Origin: Patella vulgata
Lineage: Eukaryota > Mollusca > Gastropoda > Patellidae
Length of the DNA: 64,000 nucleotides
Direction of reading: 5' to 3'
NCBI RefSeq assembly: GCF_932274485.2
Contig: NC_065882.2
Location: 39,278,593-39,342,592 of the forward strand
The notes below the pieces were generated by a model. It was not told where the DNA came from. It saw nothing but the letters and a program-made list of their open reading frames with translations, and searched no databases. The translations under genes and the position numbers were made by a program. Of this stretch, positions 1 to 13,061 are shown piece after piece. Each line of letters starts with the position of its first letter. Within the stretch, counting starts at the first letter, position 1.

Positions 1-1482
1 AGTAATTTTCCTTGGCCTCCATTGGCTAATTCAGTTTTTCAGTCCTAGCTTAATTTTTTATTGTTCGATTTGTATAAAACAAAGTTCATATGCTTCGTTG
101 TCTCAATTGTCATTTTTTTTATTACCAAAAGTGTTATCTGTCGGCACCGGAAGTGGCATAATTTTACCAAAAACTACAATTTTGACAGTTAGGTACCATT
201 TTTTGAAAACAAATATTATTTTTTTGAAAAATTATATGACTCAAAGAGTGTGTCCTTTAAAGGCGCCAAAAATGTCGGAAGCAGTTTTTTTAATTTCTTT
301 TTCATTTTCTAGCAAATTGGATTAAGAGGTGAAAAAAGGCGTAAAATTGACCTATTTACAACTCATTCAGGCTTTTCAGATTTTAAAATATTTTTACGTA
401 ACTTTTATAAACTTGTAGCTATAATCCATACGAAGAGAATGTATGTGAAAATTAGTTTGTAATATAAGCAGTTGCCGAGAAATAGGCAATTTTGCATGAG
501 TCACTTTTCACGTAATTTTGGCTGTAAAAGAATCAATTATTATTCGATTTTCAATTTTCTTTCGCCATTGGATGCCTAATGCCATAGTGGACTATGTCAA
601 ACCATTTTACCCCTTGCGCTGCCACCGGAAATGACGTCATTTGCTCAAAACTTAAATTTTAGCCTTCAAAAAACAATATTTTATTCAAATGATTCGTATT
701 TGTTATTTTTTTCAAATTATGATATTTGATTCTATTGATCAAATAGATTGAACCCATACGATCATACAGACACCACAAAATGGTTTCTAACTTGTACGGT
801 TGCAGAGAAATGGGCGATTTTCCTTAAGTCACTTTTCAAGGTTTTTGGTCTATAAAAGTGTCAGTTATTATTCGATTTTCATAAAATTTTCACCATATGA
901 TATCTTGTGTCATTTATGATTTCATAGAACTAATTTAACATTTTCATTATCACCGGAAGTAACGTCATTTTGGCAAAAACTGTATTTTTAGCCTTCAAAA
1001 CAGATATTTTTTTCAAATGAGTCTTATTTGTATTGTTTTTAAAATTATGATATTTGATTCCAATCAGCAAATAGATTGAACCCATACGATCATACAGATA
1101 CCAGAAAATGGTTTCTAACTTGTACGGTTGCAGAGAAATAGGCGATTTTCTACAAGTCACTTTTCAAGGTTTTTGCTCTATAAAAGTGGCAATTGTTATT
1201 CGATTTACATACAATTTTCACCATGTGATGCCCTATGTCATTTCTGATTTCATAAAAGTAATTGAACATTTTCATTATCACCGGAAGTACAGTACACTTA
1301 CATGTAACAAATGTATAAAATGAATTGATATTGCTGGATTTTGTTGATTCGGCGTCCATTTTATTTGATGTGTGCAATGCTTATGTGGAAACCTGTTTAA
1401 TGGTTTCATTGGTACGGGAAGTAACATGTTTAGGGTAAAGTGGCACCGGTGAAACCCGTCATTACTGCATCGCAGTTCTAGT
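1..1482 (+). repeat. Array unit U0, type B, cut by the window edge
   Basis: The window opens about 400 bp into a type B unit, at the point matching 22951 in U12 and 32930 in U17. It ends at CTAG 1478-1481. The terminal hairpin loop is ATC (ACTGC-ATC-GCAGT), against TTC in type A units. It is almost identical to U12 and U17 although 23 and 33 kb away from them. Confidence 0.9.
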
Positions 1483-1483
1483 T

Positions 1484-1651
1484 AGGGTTTCACACTGCGT
1501 AGCTTGTGTGAAACACTATTGTTTTTGTTAAAATTATTATTAGGGTTTCACACTGCGTAGCTTGTGTGAAACACTATTGTTTTTGTTAAAATTATTAGGG
1601 TTTCACACTGCGTAGCTTGTGTGAAACACTATTGTTTTTGTTAAAATTATT
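1484..1651 (+). repeat. Three stacked copies of the 5'-end segment
   Basis: Copies start at 1484, 1542 and 1597 (58- and 55-bp steps, differing by one ATT). Each begins AGGGTTTCACACTGC and contains the inverted repeat GTTTCACAC ... GTGTGAAAC around a 10-nt loop. The first copy abuts the CTAGTT end of U0. GGGTTTCAC is the reverse complement of the GTGAAACCC that lies just inside every 3' end. Confidence 0.9.
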
Positions 1652-2704
1652 ATTCTTATTATTATTATTCTTCTTTTGTTTTGAGTAGATCTCAGCAACT
1701 GATTGTCGGATCGTTACGATTTCTTCGGTTTTATCCGAAAAGTGGGTGTGACTTAGAGGATAAAGCTATTTTGAACGTTCTGCGACAATGCGAAATGTCC
1801 GAAATCACCGAAGCTATCGTTTTTAGAAATATTGCAGTAATTTTAACAATAATCATTGGATTTTAACTTTCGATGCATTTTGGCATAGCCGGAGACGGGG
1901 CACATAGCTACGCTACTTTTGATTTTTGATTTTCGGCAAATCTTCGCAGATATTAGGCGCTAAATTTAGAAAATTTAAATTTTTACAAAAAACTTTTTTA
2001 TTTATGAATATTTTTTAGTCGTGTTTTACACAAATATAACGAGTCCTCTGACTTGGGCAAAAATGTGAAAAAAATTTGTCTCGGTAATTTTCCTTGGCCC
2101 CCATTTGCTAATTCAGTTTTTCAGTCCTAGATTAATTATTTATTGTTCAATTTGTATAAAACAAAGTTCATATGCTCCGTTGTCTCAATTGTCTTTTTTT
2201 TTGTTACCAATAGTGTTATCTGTCGGCACCGGAAGTGGCGTAAATTGACAAAAAACTACAATTTTGACAGTTAGGTACCATTTTTCGAAAGCAAATATTA
2301 TTTTTTTCAAATCTGGTATAACTGAAATTGTGCGCCCTTTAAAGGCGTACAAAATGTTGGGACCAGTTTTTTTAATTTCGATTCCGTTTTCGGGCTATTT
2401 CGATTAAAAGGTGAAAAAAGGTGTAAAATTAAGCTATTTACAACCCATCCAGCGTTTTCATATTTTAAAATATTACTTCGTAACTTTCATAAACTCCTAG
2501 CAATAATCTATACGGAGAGAATGTATTTGAAAATTAATTTGTTATATGCGCAGTTGCCGAGAAATGGGCAATTATGCATGAGTCACTTTTTACGCTAGTT
2601 TGCCTGTAAAAGAGTCAATTATTATTCGATTTTCATAAAAGTGACACCATTTGATGTGTAATGTCAATTTTAACTAGGTCAAACCAATTTAACATTTTCA
2701 ATAT

Positions 2705-3490
2705 CACCGGAAATGACGTAATTTGGGCAAAAATTGTATTTATAGCCTTCGAAACCAGTAATTTATTCAAATGAGTCATATTTGTTATTTGTTTAAAATT
2801 TTGATATTTGATTCAAATCAACTAATACAATGAACCCTTACGATCATATAGATATCACAAAATAGTTTCTAACTTGTTCAGTTGCGGAGAAATAGGCAAT
2901 TTTCAACAGGTCACTTTTTAAGGTTTTTTGTCAATAAAAGTGTCAATTATTATTCGATTTTCATGAAATTTTCACTGTGTGATACATAATGCCATTTACG
3001 ATTTCATACAAGTAATTTAAGATTTTCATTATCACCGGAAGTAACGTCATTTTGGCAAAAACTGTATTTTTAGCCTTCAAAACATATATTTTATTCAACT
3101 GAATCAGATTTGTAATGTTTTTAAAATTATGATATTTGATTCCAATCAACAAATAGAATGAACTCATTCGATCATACAGATACCTCAAAATGGTTTCTAA
3201 CTTGTACGGTTGCAGAGAAATAGGCGATTTTCTACAAGTCATTTTTCAAGGTTTTTGGTCTATAAAGGTGGCAATTATTATAGGATTTACATAAAATTTT
3301 CACCATGTGATGATGCTATTTCTGATTTCATAAACCAATTTAACATTTTCATTATCACCGGAAGTAATGTAATTTTGACAGGATCACTGACATGTAGCAA
3401 ATGAATTGATTGCTGGATTTGGTTGTTTCTGCGTCCATTTTATTTCATGTGTGCAATGCTTATGTGGAAACCTGTTTAACGGTTTCATTG
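2705..3490 (+). repeat. Internal ~325-bp sub-repeats of a unit (example in U1)
   Basis: CACCGGAA at 2705, 3033 and 3356 starts three diverged copies with steps of 328 and 323 bp, the last one cut short. Shared landmarks in order are CACCGGAARTRACGT, TATTTNTAGCCTTC, GATATTTGATTC, AAATRGTTTCTAACTTGT, GAGAAATAGGC and a TATAAA/AATAAA stretch. The core from 2227 is a more distant relative of the same module. Every array unit has the same plan. Confidence 0.8.
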
Positions 3491-3530
3491 GTACCGGAAG
3501 TGACATAAGTTCAAGGGTAACGTGGCACCG

Positions 3531-3565
3531 GTGAAACCCGTCATTACTGCTTCGCAGTTCTAGTT
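3531..3565 (+). other. 3' terminus of the array element (example in U1)
   Basis: GTGAAACCC (reverse complement of the 5' GGGTTTCAC) is followed about 13 nt later by a perfect 5-bp hairpin ACTGC-TTC-GCAGT, then TCTAG and TT. In type B units the loop is ATC with the stem kept. The element end is placed at CTAG plus one T. A hairpin just inside a CTRR end with a T/T flank is what Helitron/Helentron 3' ends look like. Confidence 0.75.
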
Positions 3566-5368
3566 ATTCTTATTATTATTATTATTCTTCTTTTGTTTTG
3601 AGTAGATCTCAGCAACTGATTGTCGGATCGTTACGATTTCTTCAGTTTTACTGAAAAAGTGGGTGTGACTTAGAGGATAAAGCTATTTTGAACGTTCTGC
3701 GACAATGCGAAATGTCCGAAATCACCGAAGCTATCGTTTTTAGAAATATTGCAGTAATTTTAACAATAATCATTGGATTTTAACTTTCGATGCATTTTGG
3801 CATAGCCGGAGACGGGGCACATAGCTACGCTACTTTTGATTTTTGATTTTTGGCAAATCTTCGCAGATATTAGGCGCTAAATTTAGAAAATTTAAATTTT
3901 TACAAAAAACTTTTTTATTTATGAATATTTTTTAGTCGTGTTTTACACAAATATAACGAGTCCTCTGACTTGGGCAAAAATGTGAAAAATTTTTGTCTCG
4001 GTAATTTTCCTTGGCCCCAATTGGCTAATTCAGTTTTTCAGTCCTAGATTAATTATTTATTGTTCGATTTGTATAAAACAAAGTTCATATGCTCCGTTGT
4101 CTCAATTGTCATTTTTTTTGTTACCAATAGTGTTATCTGTCGGCACCGGAAGTGGCGTAAATTGACAAAAAACTACAATTTTGACAGTTAGGTACCATTT
4201 TTCGAAAGCAAATATTATTTTTTTCAAATCTGGTATAACTGAAATTGTGCGCCCTTTAAAGGCGCACAAAATGTTGGAACCAGTTTTTTAAATTTCGATT
4301 CCGTTTTCGGGCTATTTTGATTAAAAGGTGAAAAAAGGTGTAAAATTAAGCTATTTACAACCCATCCAGCGTTTTCATATTTTAAAATATTACTTCGTAA
4401 CTTTCATAAACTCGTAGCAATAATCTATACGGAGAGAATGTATGTGAAAATTAATTTGTAATATGCGCAGTTGCCGAGAAATGGGCAATTTTGCATGAGT
4501 CACTTTTTACGCTAGTTTGCCTGTAAAAGAGTCAATTATTATTCGATTTTCATAAAAGTGACACCATTTGATGTGTAATGTCAATTTTAACTAGGTCAAA
4601 CCAATTTAACATTTTCAATATCACCGGAAATGACGTAATTTGGGCAAAAATTGTATTTATAGCCTTCGAAACCAGTAATTTATTCAAATGAGTCATATTT
4701 GTTATTTGTTTAAAATTTTGATATTTGATTCAAATGAACTAATACAATGAACCCTTACGATCATATAGATATCACAAAATGGTTTCTAACTTGTTCAGTT
4801 GCGGAGAAATAGGCAATTTTCAACAGGTCACTTTTTAAGGTTTTTTGTCAATAAAAGTGTCAATTATTATTCGATTTTCATGAAATTTTCATTGTGTGAT
4901 ACCTAATGCCATTTACGATTTCATACAAGTAATTTAAGATTTTCATTATCACCGGAAGTAACGTCATTTTGGCAAAAACTGTATTTTTAGCCTTCAAAAC
5001 AGATATTTTATTCAAATGAATCAGATTTGTAATGTTTTTAAAATTATGATATTTGATTCCAATCAACAAATAGAATGAACTCATTCGATCATACAGATAC
5101 CTCAAAATGGTTTCTAACTTGTACGGTTGCAGAGAAATAGGCGATTTTCTACAAGTCATTTTTCAAGGTTTTTGGTCTATAAAGGTGGCAACTATTATAG
5201 GATTTACATAAAATTTTCACCATGTGATGATGCTATTTCTGATTTCATAAACCAATTTAACATTTTCATTATCACCGGAAGTAATGTAATTTTGGTACCG
5301 GAAGTGACATAAGTTCAAGGGTAACGTGGCACCGGTGAAACCCGTCATTACTGCTTCGCAGTTCTAGT
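3565..5368 (+). repeat. Array unit U2, type A, 113-bp deletion variant
   Basis: Joined directly to U1 with no 5'-end segment. Lacks the stretch equivalent to U1 3378-3490, with TTG shared at both ends of the missing piece. Carries the CAGTTTTACTGAAAAAG variant near its start, as U7, U9 and U10 do. Confidence 0.9.
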
Positions 5369-7280
5369 TCTTATTATTATTATTCTTCTTTTGTTTTGAG
5401 TAGATCTCAGCAATTGATTGTCGGATCGTTACGATTTCTTCGGTTTTATCGGAAAAGTGGGTGTGACTTAGAGGATAAAGCTATTTTGAACGTTCTGCGA
5501 CAATGCGAAATGTCCGAAATCACCGAAGCTATCGTTTTTAGAAATATTGCAGTAATTTTAACAATAATCATTGGATTTTAACTTTGGATGCATTTTGGCA
5601 TAGCCGGAGACGGGGCACATAGCTACGCTACTTTTGATTTATAATTTTCGGCAAATCTTCGCAGATATTAGGCGCTAAATTTAGAAAATTTAAATTTTTA
5701 CAAAAAACTTTTTTATTTATGAATATTTTTTGGTCGTGTTTTACACAAATATAACGAGTCCTCTGACTTGGGCAAAAATGTGAAAAAATTTTGTCTCGGT
5801 AATTTTCCTTGGCCCCCATTGGCTAATTCAGTTTTTCAGTCCTAGATTAATTATTTATTGTTCGATTTGTATAAAACAAAGTTCATATGCTCCGTTGTCT
5901 CAATTGCCATTTTTTTTGTTACCAATAGTGTTATCTGTCGGCACCGGAAGTGGCGTAAATTGACAAAAAACTACAATTTTGACAGTTAGGTACCATTTTT
6001 CGAAAGCAAATTTTTTTTTTTTCAAATCTGGTATAACTGAAATTGTGCGCTCTTTAAAGGCGCACAAAATGTTGGGACCAGTTTTTTTAATTTCGATTCC
6101 GTTTTCGGGCTATTTCGATTAAAAGGTGAAAAAAGGTGTAAAATTAAGCTATTTACAACCCATTCAGCGTTTTCATATTTTAAAATATTACTTCGTAACT
6201 TTCATAAACTCGTAGCAATAATCTATACGGAGAGAATGTATGTGAAAATTAATTTGTAATATGCGCAGTTGCCGAGAAATGGGCAATTTTGCATGAGTCA
6301 CTTTTTACGCTAGTTTGCCTGTAAAAGAGTCAATTATTATTCGATTTTCATAAAAGTGACACCATTTGATGTGTAATGTCAATTTTAACTAGGTCAAACC
6401 AATTTAACATTTTCAATATCACCGGAAATGACGTAATTTGGGCAAAAATTGTATTTATAGCCTTCGAAACCAGTAATTTATTCAAATGAGTCATATTTGT
6501 TATTTGTTTAAAATTTTGATATTTGATTCAAATCAACTAATACAATGAACCCTTACGATCATATAGATATCACAAAATGGTTTCTAACTTGTTCAGTTGC
6601 GGAGAAATAGGCAATTTTCAACAGGTCACTTTTTAAGGTTTTTTTGTCAAAAAAAGTGTCAATTATTATTCGATTTTCATGAAATTTTCACTGTGTGATA
6701 CATAATGCCATTTACGATATCATACAAGTAATTTAAGATTTTCATTATCACCGGAAGTAACGTCATTTTGGCAAAAACTGTATTTTTAGCCTTCAAAACA
6801 GATATTTTATTCAAATGAATCAGATTTGTAATGTTTTTAAAATTATGATATTTGATTCCAATCAACAAATAGAATGAACTCATTCGATCATACAGATACC
6901 TCAAAATGGTTTCTAACTTGTACGGTTGCAGAGAAATAGGCGATTTTCTACAAGTCATTTTTCAAGGCTTTTGGTCTATAAAGGTGGCAATTATTATAGG
7001 ATTTACATAAAATTTTCAACATGTGATGATGCTATTTCTGATTTCATAAACCAATTTAACATTTTCATTATCACCGGAAGTAATGTAATTTTGACAGGAT
7101 CACTGACATGTAGCAAATGAATTGATTGCTGGATTTGGTTGTTTCTGCGTCCATTTTATTTCATGTGTGCAATGCTTATGTGGAAACCTGTTTAACGGTT
7201 TCATTGGTACCGGAAGTGACATAAGTTCAAGGGTAACGTGGCACCGGTGAAACCCGTCATTACTGCTTCGCAGTTCTAGT
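5369..7280 (+). repeat. Array unit U3, type A
   Basis: Direct junction with U2. Near 6010 the usual ATTATTTTTTTC tract has become a pure T run, and it carries the GATATCATAC variant in the third sub-repeat that is also found in U4, U6, U11 and U14-U16. Confidence 0.9.
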
Positions 7281-9177
7281 TCTTCTTTTGTTTTGAGTAG
7301 ATCTCAGCAACTGATTGTCGGATCGTTACGATTTCTTCGGTTTTATCGGAAAAGTGGGTGTGACTTAGAGGATAAAGCTATTTTGAACGTTCTGCGACAA
7401 TGCGAAATGTCCGAAATCACCGAAGCTATCGTTTTTAGAAATATTGCAGTAATTTTAACAATAATCATTGGATTTTAACTTTCGATGCATTTTGGCATAG
7501 CCGGAGACGGGGCACATAGCTACGCTACTTTTGATTTTTGATTTTCGGCAAATCTTCGCAGATATTAGACGCTAAATTTAGAAAATTTAAATTTTTACAA
7601 AAAACTTTTTTATTTATGAATATTTTTTAATCGTGTTTTACACAAATATAACGAGTCCTCTGACTTGGGCAAAAATGTGAAAATTTTTTGTCTCGGTAAT
7701 TTTCCTTGGCCCCCATTGGCTAATTCAGTTTTTCAGTCCTAGATTAATTATTTATTGTTCGATTTGTATAAAACAAAGTTCATATGCCCTGTTGTCTCAA
7801 TTGTCATTTTTTTTGTTACCAATAGTGTTATCTGTCGGCACCGGAAGTGGCGTAAATTGACAAAAAACTACAATTTTGACAGTTAGGTACCATTTTTCGA
7901 AAGCAAATATTATTTTTTTCAAATCTGGTATAACTGAAATTGTGCGCCCTTTAAAGGCGCACAAAATGTTGGGACCATTTTTTTTAATTTCGATTCCGTT
8001 TTCGGGCTATTTCGATTAAAAGGTGAAAAAAGGTGTAAAATTAAGCTATTTACAACCCATCCAGCGTTTTCATATTTTAAAATATTACTTCGTAACTTTC
8101 ATAAACTCGTAGCAATAATCTATACGGAGAGAATGTATGTGAAAATTAATTTGTAATATGCGCAGTTGCCGAGAAATGGGCAATTTTGCATGAGTCACTT
8201 TTTACGCTAGTTTGCCTGTAAAAGAGTCAATTATTATTCGATTTTCATAAAAGTGACACCATTTGATGTGTAATGTCAATTTTAACTAGGTCAAACCAAT
8301 TTAACATTTTCAATATCACCGGAAATGACGTAATTTGGGCAAAAATTGTATTTATAGCCTTCGAAACCAGTAATTTATTCAAATGAGTCATATTTGTTAT
8401 TTGTTTAAAATTTTGATATTTGATTCAAATCAACTAATACAATGAACCCTTACGATCATATAGATATCACAAAATGGTTTCTAACTTGTTCAGTTGCGGA
8501 GAAATAGGCAATTTTCAACAGGTCACTTTTTAAGGTTTTTTTGTCAATAAAAGTGTCAATTATTATTCGATTTTCATGAAATTTTCACTGTGTGATACAT
8601 AATGCCATTTACGATATCATACAAGTAATTTAAGATTTTCATTATCACCGGAAGTAACGTCATTTTGGCAAAAACTGTATTTTTAGCCTTCAAAACAGAT
8701 ATTTTATTCAAATGAATCAGATTTGTAATGTTTTTAAAATTATGATATTTGATTCCAATCAACAAATAGAATGAACTCATTCGATCATACAGATACCTCA
8801 AAATGGTTTCTAACTTGTACGGTTGCAGAGAAATAGGCGATTTTCTACAAGTCATTTTTCAAGGTTTTTGGTCTATAAAGGTGGCAATTATTATAGGATT
8901 TACATACAATTTTCAACATGTGATGATGCTATTTCTGATTTCATAAACCAATTTAACATTTTCATTATCACCGGAAGTAATGTAATTTTGACAGCATCAC
9001 TGACATGTAGCAAATGAATTGATTGCTGGATTTGGTTGTTTCTGCGTCCATTTTATTTCATGTGTGCAATGCTTATGTGGAAACCTGTTTAACGGTTTCT
9101 TTGGTACCGGAAGTGACATAAGTTCAAGGGTAACGTGGCACCGGTGAAACCCGTCATTACTGCTTCGCAGTTCTAGT
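7281..9177 (+). repeat. Array unit U4, type A
   Basis: Shortest kind of junction: the CTAGT of U3 is followed at once by TCTTCTTTTG, without a TTA triplet run. Otherwise a standard full-length type A body. Confidence 0.9.
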
Positions 9178-11085
9178 TATTATTATTATTCTTCTTTTGT
9201 TTTGAGTAGATCTCAGCAACTGATTGTCGGATCGTTACGATTTCTTCGGTTTTATCGGAAAAGTGGGTGTGACTTAGAGGATAAAGCTATTTTGAACGTT
9301 CTGCGACAATGCGAAATGTCCGAAATCACCGAAGCTATCGTTTTTAGAAATATTGCAGTAATTTTAACAATAATCATTGGATTTTAACTTTCGATGCATT
9401 TTGGCATAGCCGGAGACGGGGCACATAGCTACGCTACTTTTGATTTTTGATTTTCGGCAAATCTTCGCAGATATTAGGCGCTAAATTTAGAAAATTTAAA
9501 TTTTTACAAAAAACTTTTTTATTTATGAATATTTTTTAATCGTGTTTTACACAAATATAACGAGTCCTCTGACTTGGGCAAAAATGTGAAAATTTTTTGT
9601 CTCGGTAATTTTCCTTGGCCCCCATTGGCTAATTCAGTTTTTCAGTCCTAGATTAATTATTTATTGTTCGATTTGTATAAAACAAAGTTCATATGCCCCG
9701 TTGTCTCAATTGTCATTTTTTTTGTTACCAATAGTGTTATCTGTCGGCACCGGAAGTGGCGTAAATTGACAAAAAACTACAATTTTGACAGTTAGGTACC
9801 ATTTTTCGAAAGCAAATATTATTTTTTTCAAATCTGGTATAACTGAAATTGTGCGCCTTTTAAAGGCGCACAAAATGTTGGGACCATGTTTTTTAATTTC
9901 GATTCCGTTTTCGGGCTATTTCGATTAAAAGGTGAAAAAAGGTGTAAAATTAAGCTATTTACAACCCATCCAGCGTTTTCATATTTTAAAATATTACTTC
10001 GTAACTTTCATAAACTCGTAGCAATAATCTATACGGAGAGAATGTATGTGAAAATTAATTTGTAATATGCGCAGTTGCCGAGAAATGGGCAATTTTGCAT
10101 GAGTCACTTTTTACGCTAGTTTGCCTGTAAAAGAGACAATTATTATTCGATTTTCATAAAAGTGACACCATTTGATGTGTAATGTCAATTTTAACTAGGT
10201 CAAACCAAATTAACACTTTCAATATCACCGGAAATGACGTAATTTGGGCAAAAATTGTATTTATAGCCTTCGAAACCAGTAATTTATTCAAATGAGTCAT
10301 ATTTGTTATTTGTTTAAAATTTTGATATTTGATTCAAATCAACTAATACAATGACCCCTTACGATCATATAGATATCACAAAATGGTTTCTAACTTGTTC
10401 AGTTGCGGAGAAATAAGCAATTTTCAACAGGTCACTTTTTAAGGTTTTTTGTCAATAAAAGTCTCAATTATTATTCGATTTTCATGAAATTTTCACTGTG
10501 TGATACATAATGCCATTAACGATTTCATACAAGTAATTTCAGATTTTCATTATCACCGGAAGTAACGTCATTTTGGCAAAAACTGTATTTTTAGCCTTCA
10601 AAACAGATATTTTATTCAAATGAATCAGATTTGTAATGTTTTTAAAATTATGATATTTGATTCCAATCAACAAATAGAATGAACTCCTTCGATCATACAG
10701 ATACCTCAAAATGGTTTCTAACTTGTACGGTTGCAGAGAAATAGGCGATTTTCTACAAGTCATTTTTCAAGGTTTTTGGTCTATAAAGGTGGCAATTATT
10801 ATAGGATTTACATAAAATTTTCACCATGTGATCATGCTATTTCTGATTTCATAAACCAATTTAACATTTTCATTATCACCGGAAGTAATGTAATTTTGAC
10901 AGGATCACTGACATGTAGCAAATGAATTGATTGCTGGATTTGGTTGTTTCTGCGTCCATTTTATTTCATGTGCGCAATGCTTATGTGGAAACCTGTTTAA
11001 CGGTTTCATTGGTACCGGAAGTGACATAAGTTCAAGGGTAACGTGGCACCGGTGAAACCCGTCATTACTGCTTCGCAGTTCTAGT
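9178..11085 (+). repeat. Array unit U5, type A
   Basis: Direct junction through a short ATTATTATT tract. Carries several private substitutions, for example AACTCCTTCG near 10682 and GTGATCATGC near 10827, so it is one of the more individual type A copies. Confidence 0.9.
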
Positions 11086-13061
11086 TCTTATTAGGGTTTC
11101 ACACTGCGTAGCTTGTGTGAAACACTATTGTTTTTGTTAAAATTATTATTCTTATTATTATTATTCTTCTTTTGTTTTGAGTAGATCTCAGCAACTGATT
11201 GTCGGATCGTTACGATTTCTTCGGTTTTATCGGAAAAGTGGGTGTGACTTAGAGGATAAAGCTATTTTGAACGTTCTGCGACAATGCGAAATGTCCGAAA
11301 TCACCGAAGCTATCGTTTTTAGAAATATTGCAGTAATTTTAACAATAATCATTGGATTTTAACTTTCGATGCATTTTGGCATAGCCGGAGACGGGGCACA
11401 TAGCTACGCTACTTTTGATTTTTGATTTTCGGCAAATCTTCGCAGATATTAGGCGCTAAATTTAGAAAATTTAAATTTTTACAAAAAACTTTTTTATTTA
11501 TGAATATTTTTTAATCGTGTTTTACACAAATATAACGAGTCCTCTGACTTGGGCAAAAATGTGAAAATTTTTTGTCTCGGTAATTTTCCTTGGCCCCCAT
11601 TGGCTAATTCAGTTTTTCAGTCCTAGATTAATTATTTATTGTTCGATTTGTATAAAACAAAGTTCATATGCCCCGTTGTCTCAATTGTCATTTTTTTTGT
11701 TACCAATAGTGTTATCTGTCGGCACCGGAAGTGGCGTAAATTGACAAAAAACTACAATTTTGACAGTTAGGTACCATTTTTCGAAAGCAAATATTATTTT
11801 TTTCAAATCTGGTATAACTGAAATTGTGCGCCCTTTAAAGGCGCACAAAATGTTGGGACCATTTTTTTTAATTTCGATTCCGTTTTCGGGCTATTTCGAT
11901 TAAAAGGTGAAAAAAGGTGTAAAATTAAGCTATTTACAACCCATCCAGCGTTTTCATATTTTAAAATATTACTTCGTAACTTTCATAAACTCGTAGCAAT
12001 AATCTATACGGAGAGAATGTATGTGAAAATTAATTTGTAATATGCGCAGTTGCCGAGAAATGGGCAATTTTGCATGAGTCACTTTTTACGCTAGTTTGCC
12101 TGTAAAAGAGTCAATTATTATTCGATTTTCATAAAAGTGACACCATTTGATGTGTAATGTCAATTTTAACTAGGTCAAACCAATTTAACATTTTCAATAT
12201 CACCGGAAATGACGTAGTTTGGGCAAAAATTGTATTTATAGCCTTCGAAACCAGTAATTTATTCAAATGAGTCATATTTGTTATTTGTTTAAAATTTTGA
12301 TATTTGATTCAAATCAACTAATACAATGAACCCTTACGATCATATAGATATCACAAAATGGTTTCTAACTTGTTCAGTTGCGGAGAAATAGGCAATTTTC
12401 AACAGGTCACTTTTTAAGGTTTTTTTGTCAATAAAAGTGTCAATTATTATTCGATTTTCATGAAATTTTCACTGTGTGATACATAATGCCATTTACGATA
12501 TCATACAAGTAATTTTAGATTTTCATTATCACCGGAAGTAACGTCATTTTGGCAAAAACTGTATTTTTAGCCTTCAAAACAGATATTTTATTCAAATGAA
12601 TCAGATTTGTAATGTTTTTAAAATTATGATATTTGATTCCAATCAACAAATAGAATGAACTCATTCGATCATACAGATACCTCAAAATGGTTTCTAACTT
12701 GTACGGTTGCAGAGAAATAGGCGATTTTCTACAAGTCATTTTTCAAGGTTTTTGGTCTATAAAGGTGGCAATTATTATAGGATTTACATAAAATTTTCAA
12801 CATGTGATGATGCTATTTCTGATTTCATAAACCAATTTAACATTTTCATTATCACCGGAAGTAATGTAATTTTGACAGGATCACTGACATGTAGCAAATG
12901 AATTGATTGCTGGATTTGGTTGTTTCTGCGTCCATTTTATTTCATGTGTGCAATGCTTATGTGGAAACCTGTTTAACGGTTTCATTGGTACCGGAAGTGA
13001 CATAAGTTCAAGGGTAACGTGGCACCGGTGAAACCCGTCATTACTGCTTCGCAGTTCTAGT
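11086..13061 (+). repeat. Array unit U6, type A, with one 5' end
   Basis: The junction reads CTAGTT-CTTATT, then one 5'-end segment (from 11093), then the usual TTATT tract and a full-length body. Confidence 0.9.
11093..11148 (+). repeat. Single 5'-end segment before U6
   Basis: One copy starting AGGGTTTCACACTGCG and ending GTTAAAATTATT. It is separated from the preceding CTAGTT by only CTTATT. Confidence 0.88.

Larger units (their letters stand above)
1483..3564 (+). repeat. Array unit U1, type A, with three stacked 5' ends
   Basis: Begins with three copies of the 55-58-bp 5'-end segment, then a TTATTATT tract and a type A body. CACCGGAAR motifs at 2227, 2705, 3033 and 3356 head the core and the ~325-bp sub-repeats. 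GTGAAACCC at 3531-3539, a hairpin and CTAG at 3560-3563 form the 3' terminus. This is the best reference copy of a full-length type A unit. Confidence 0.9.
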
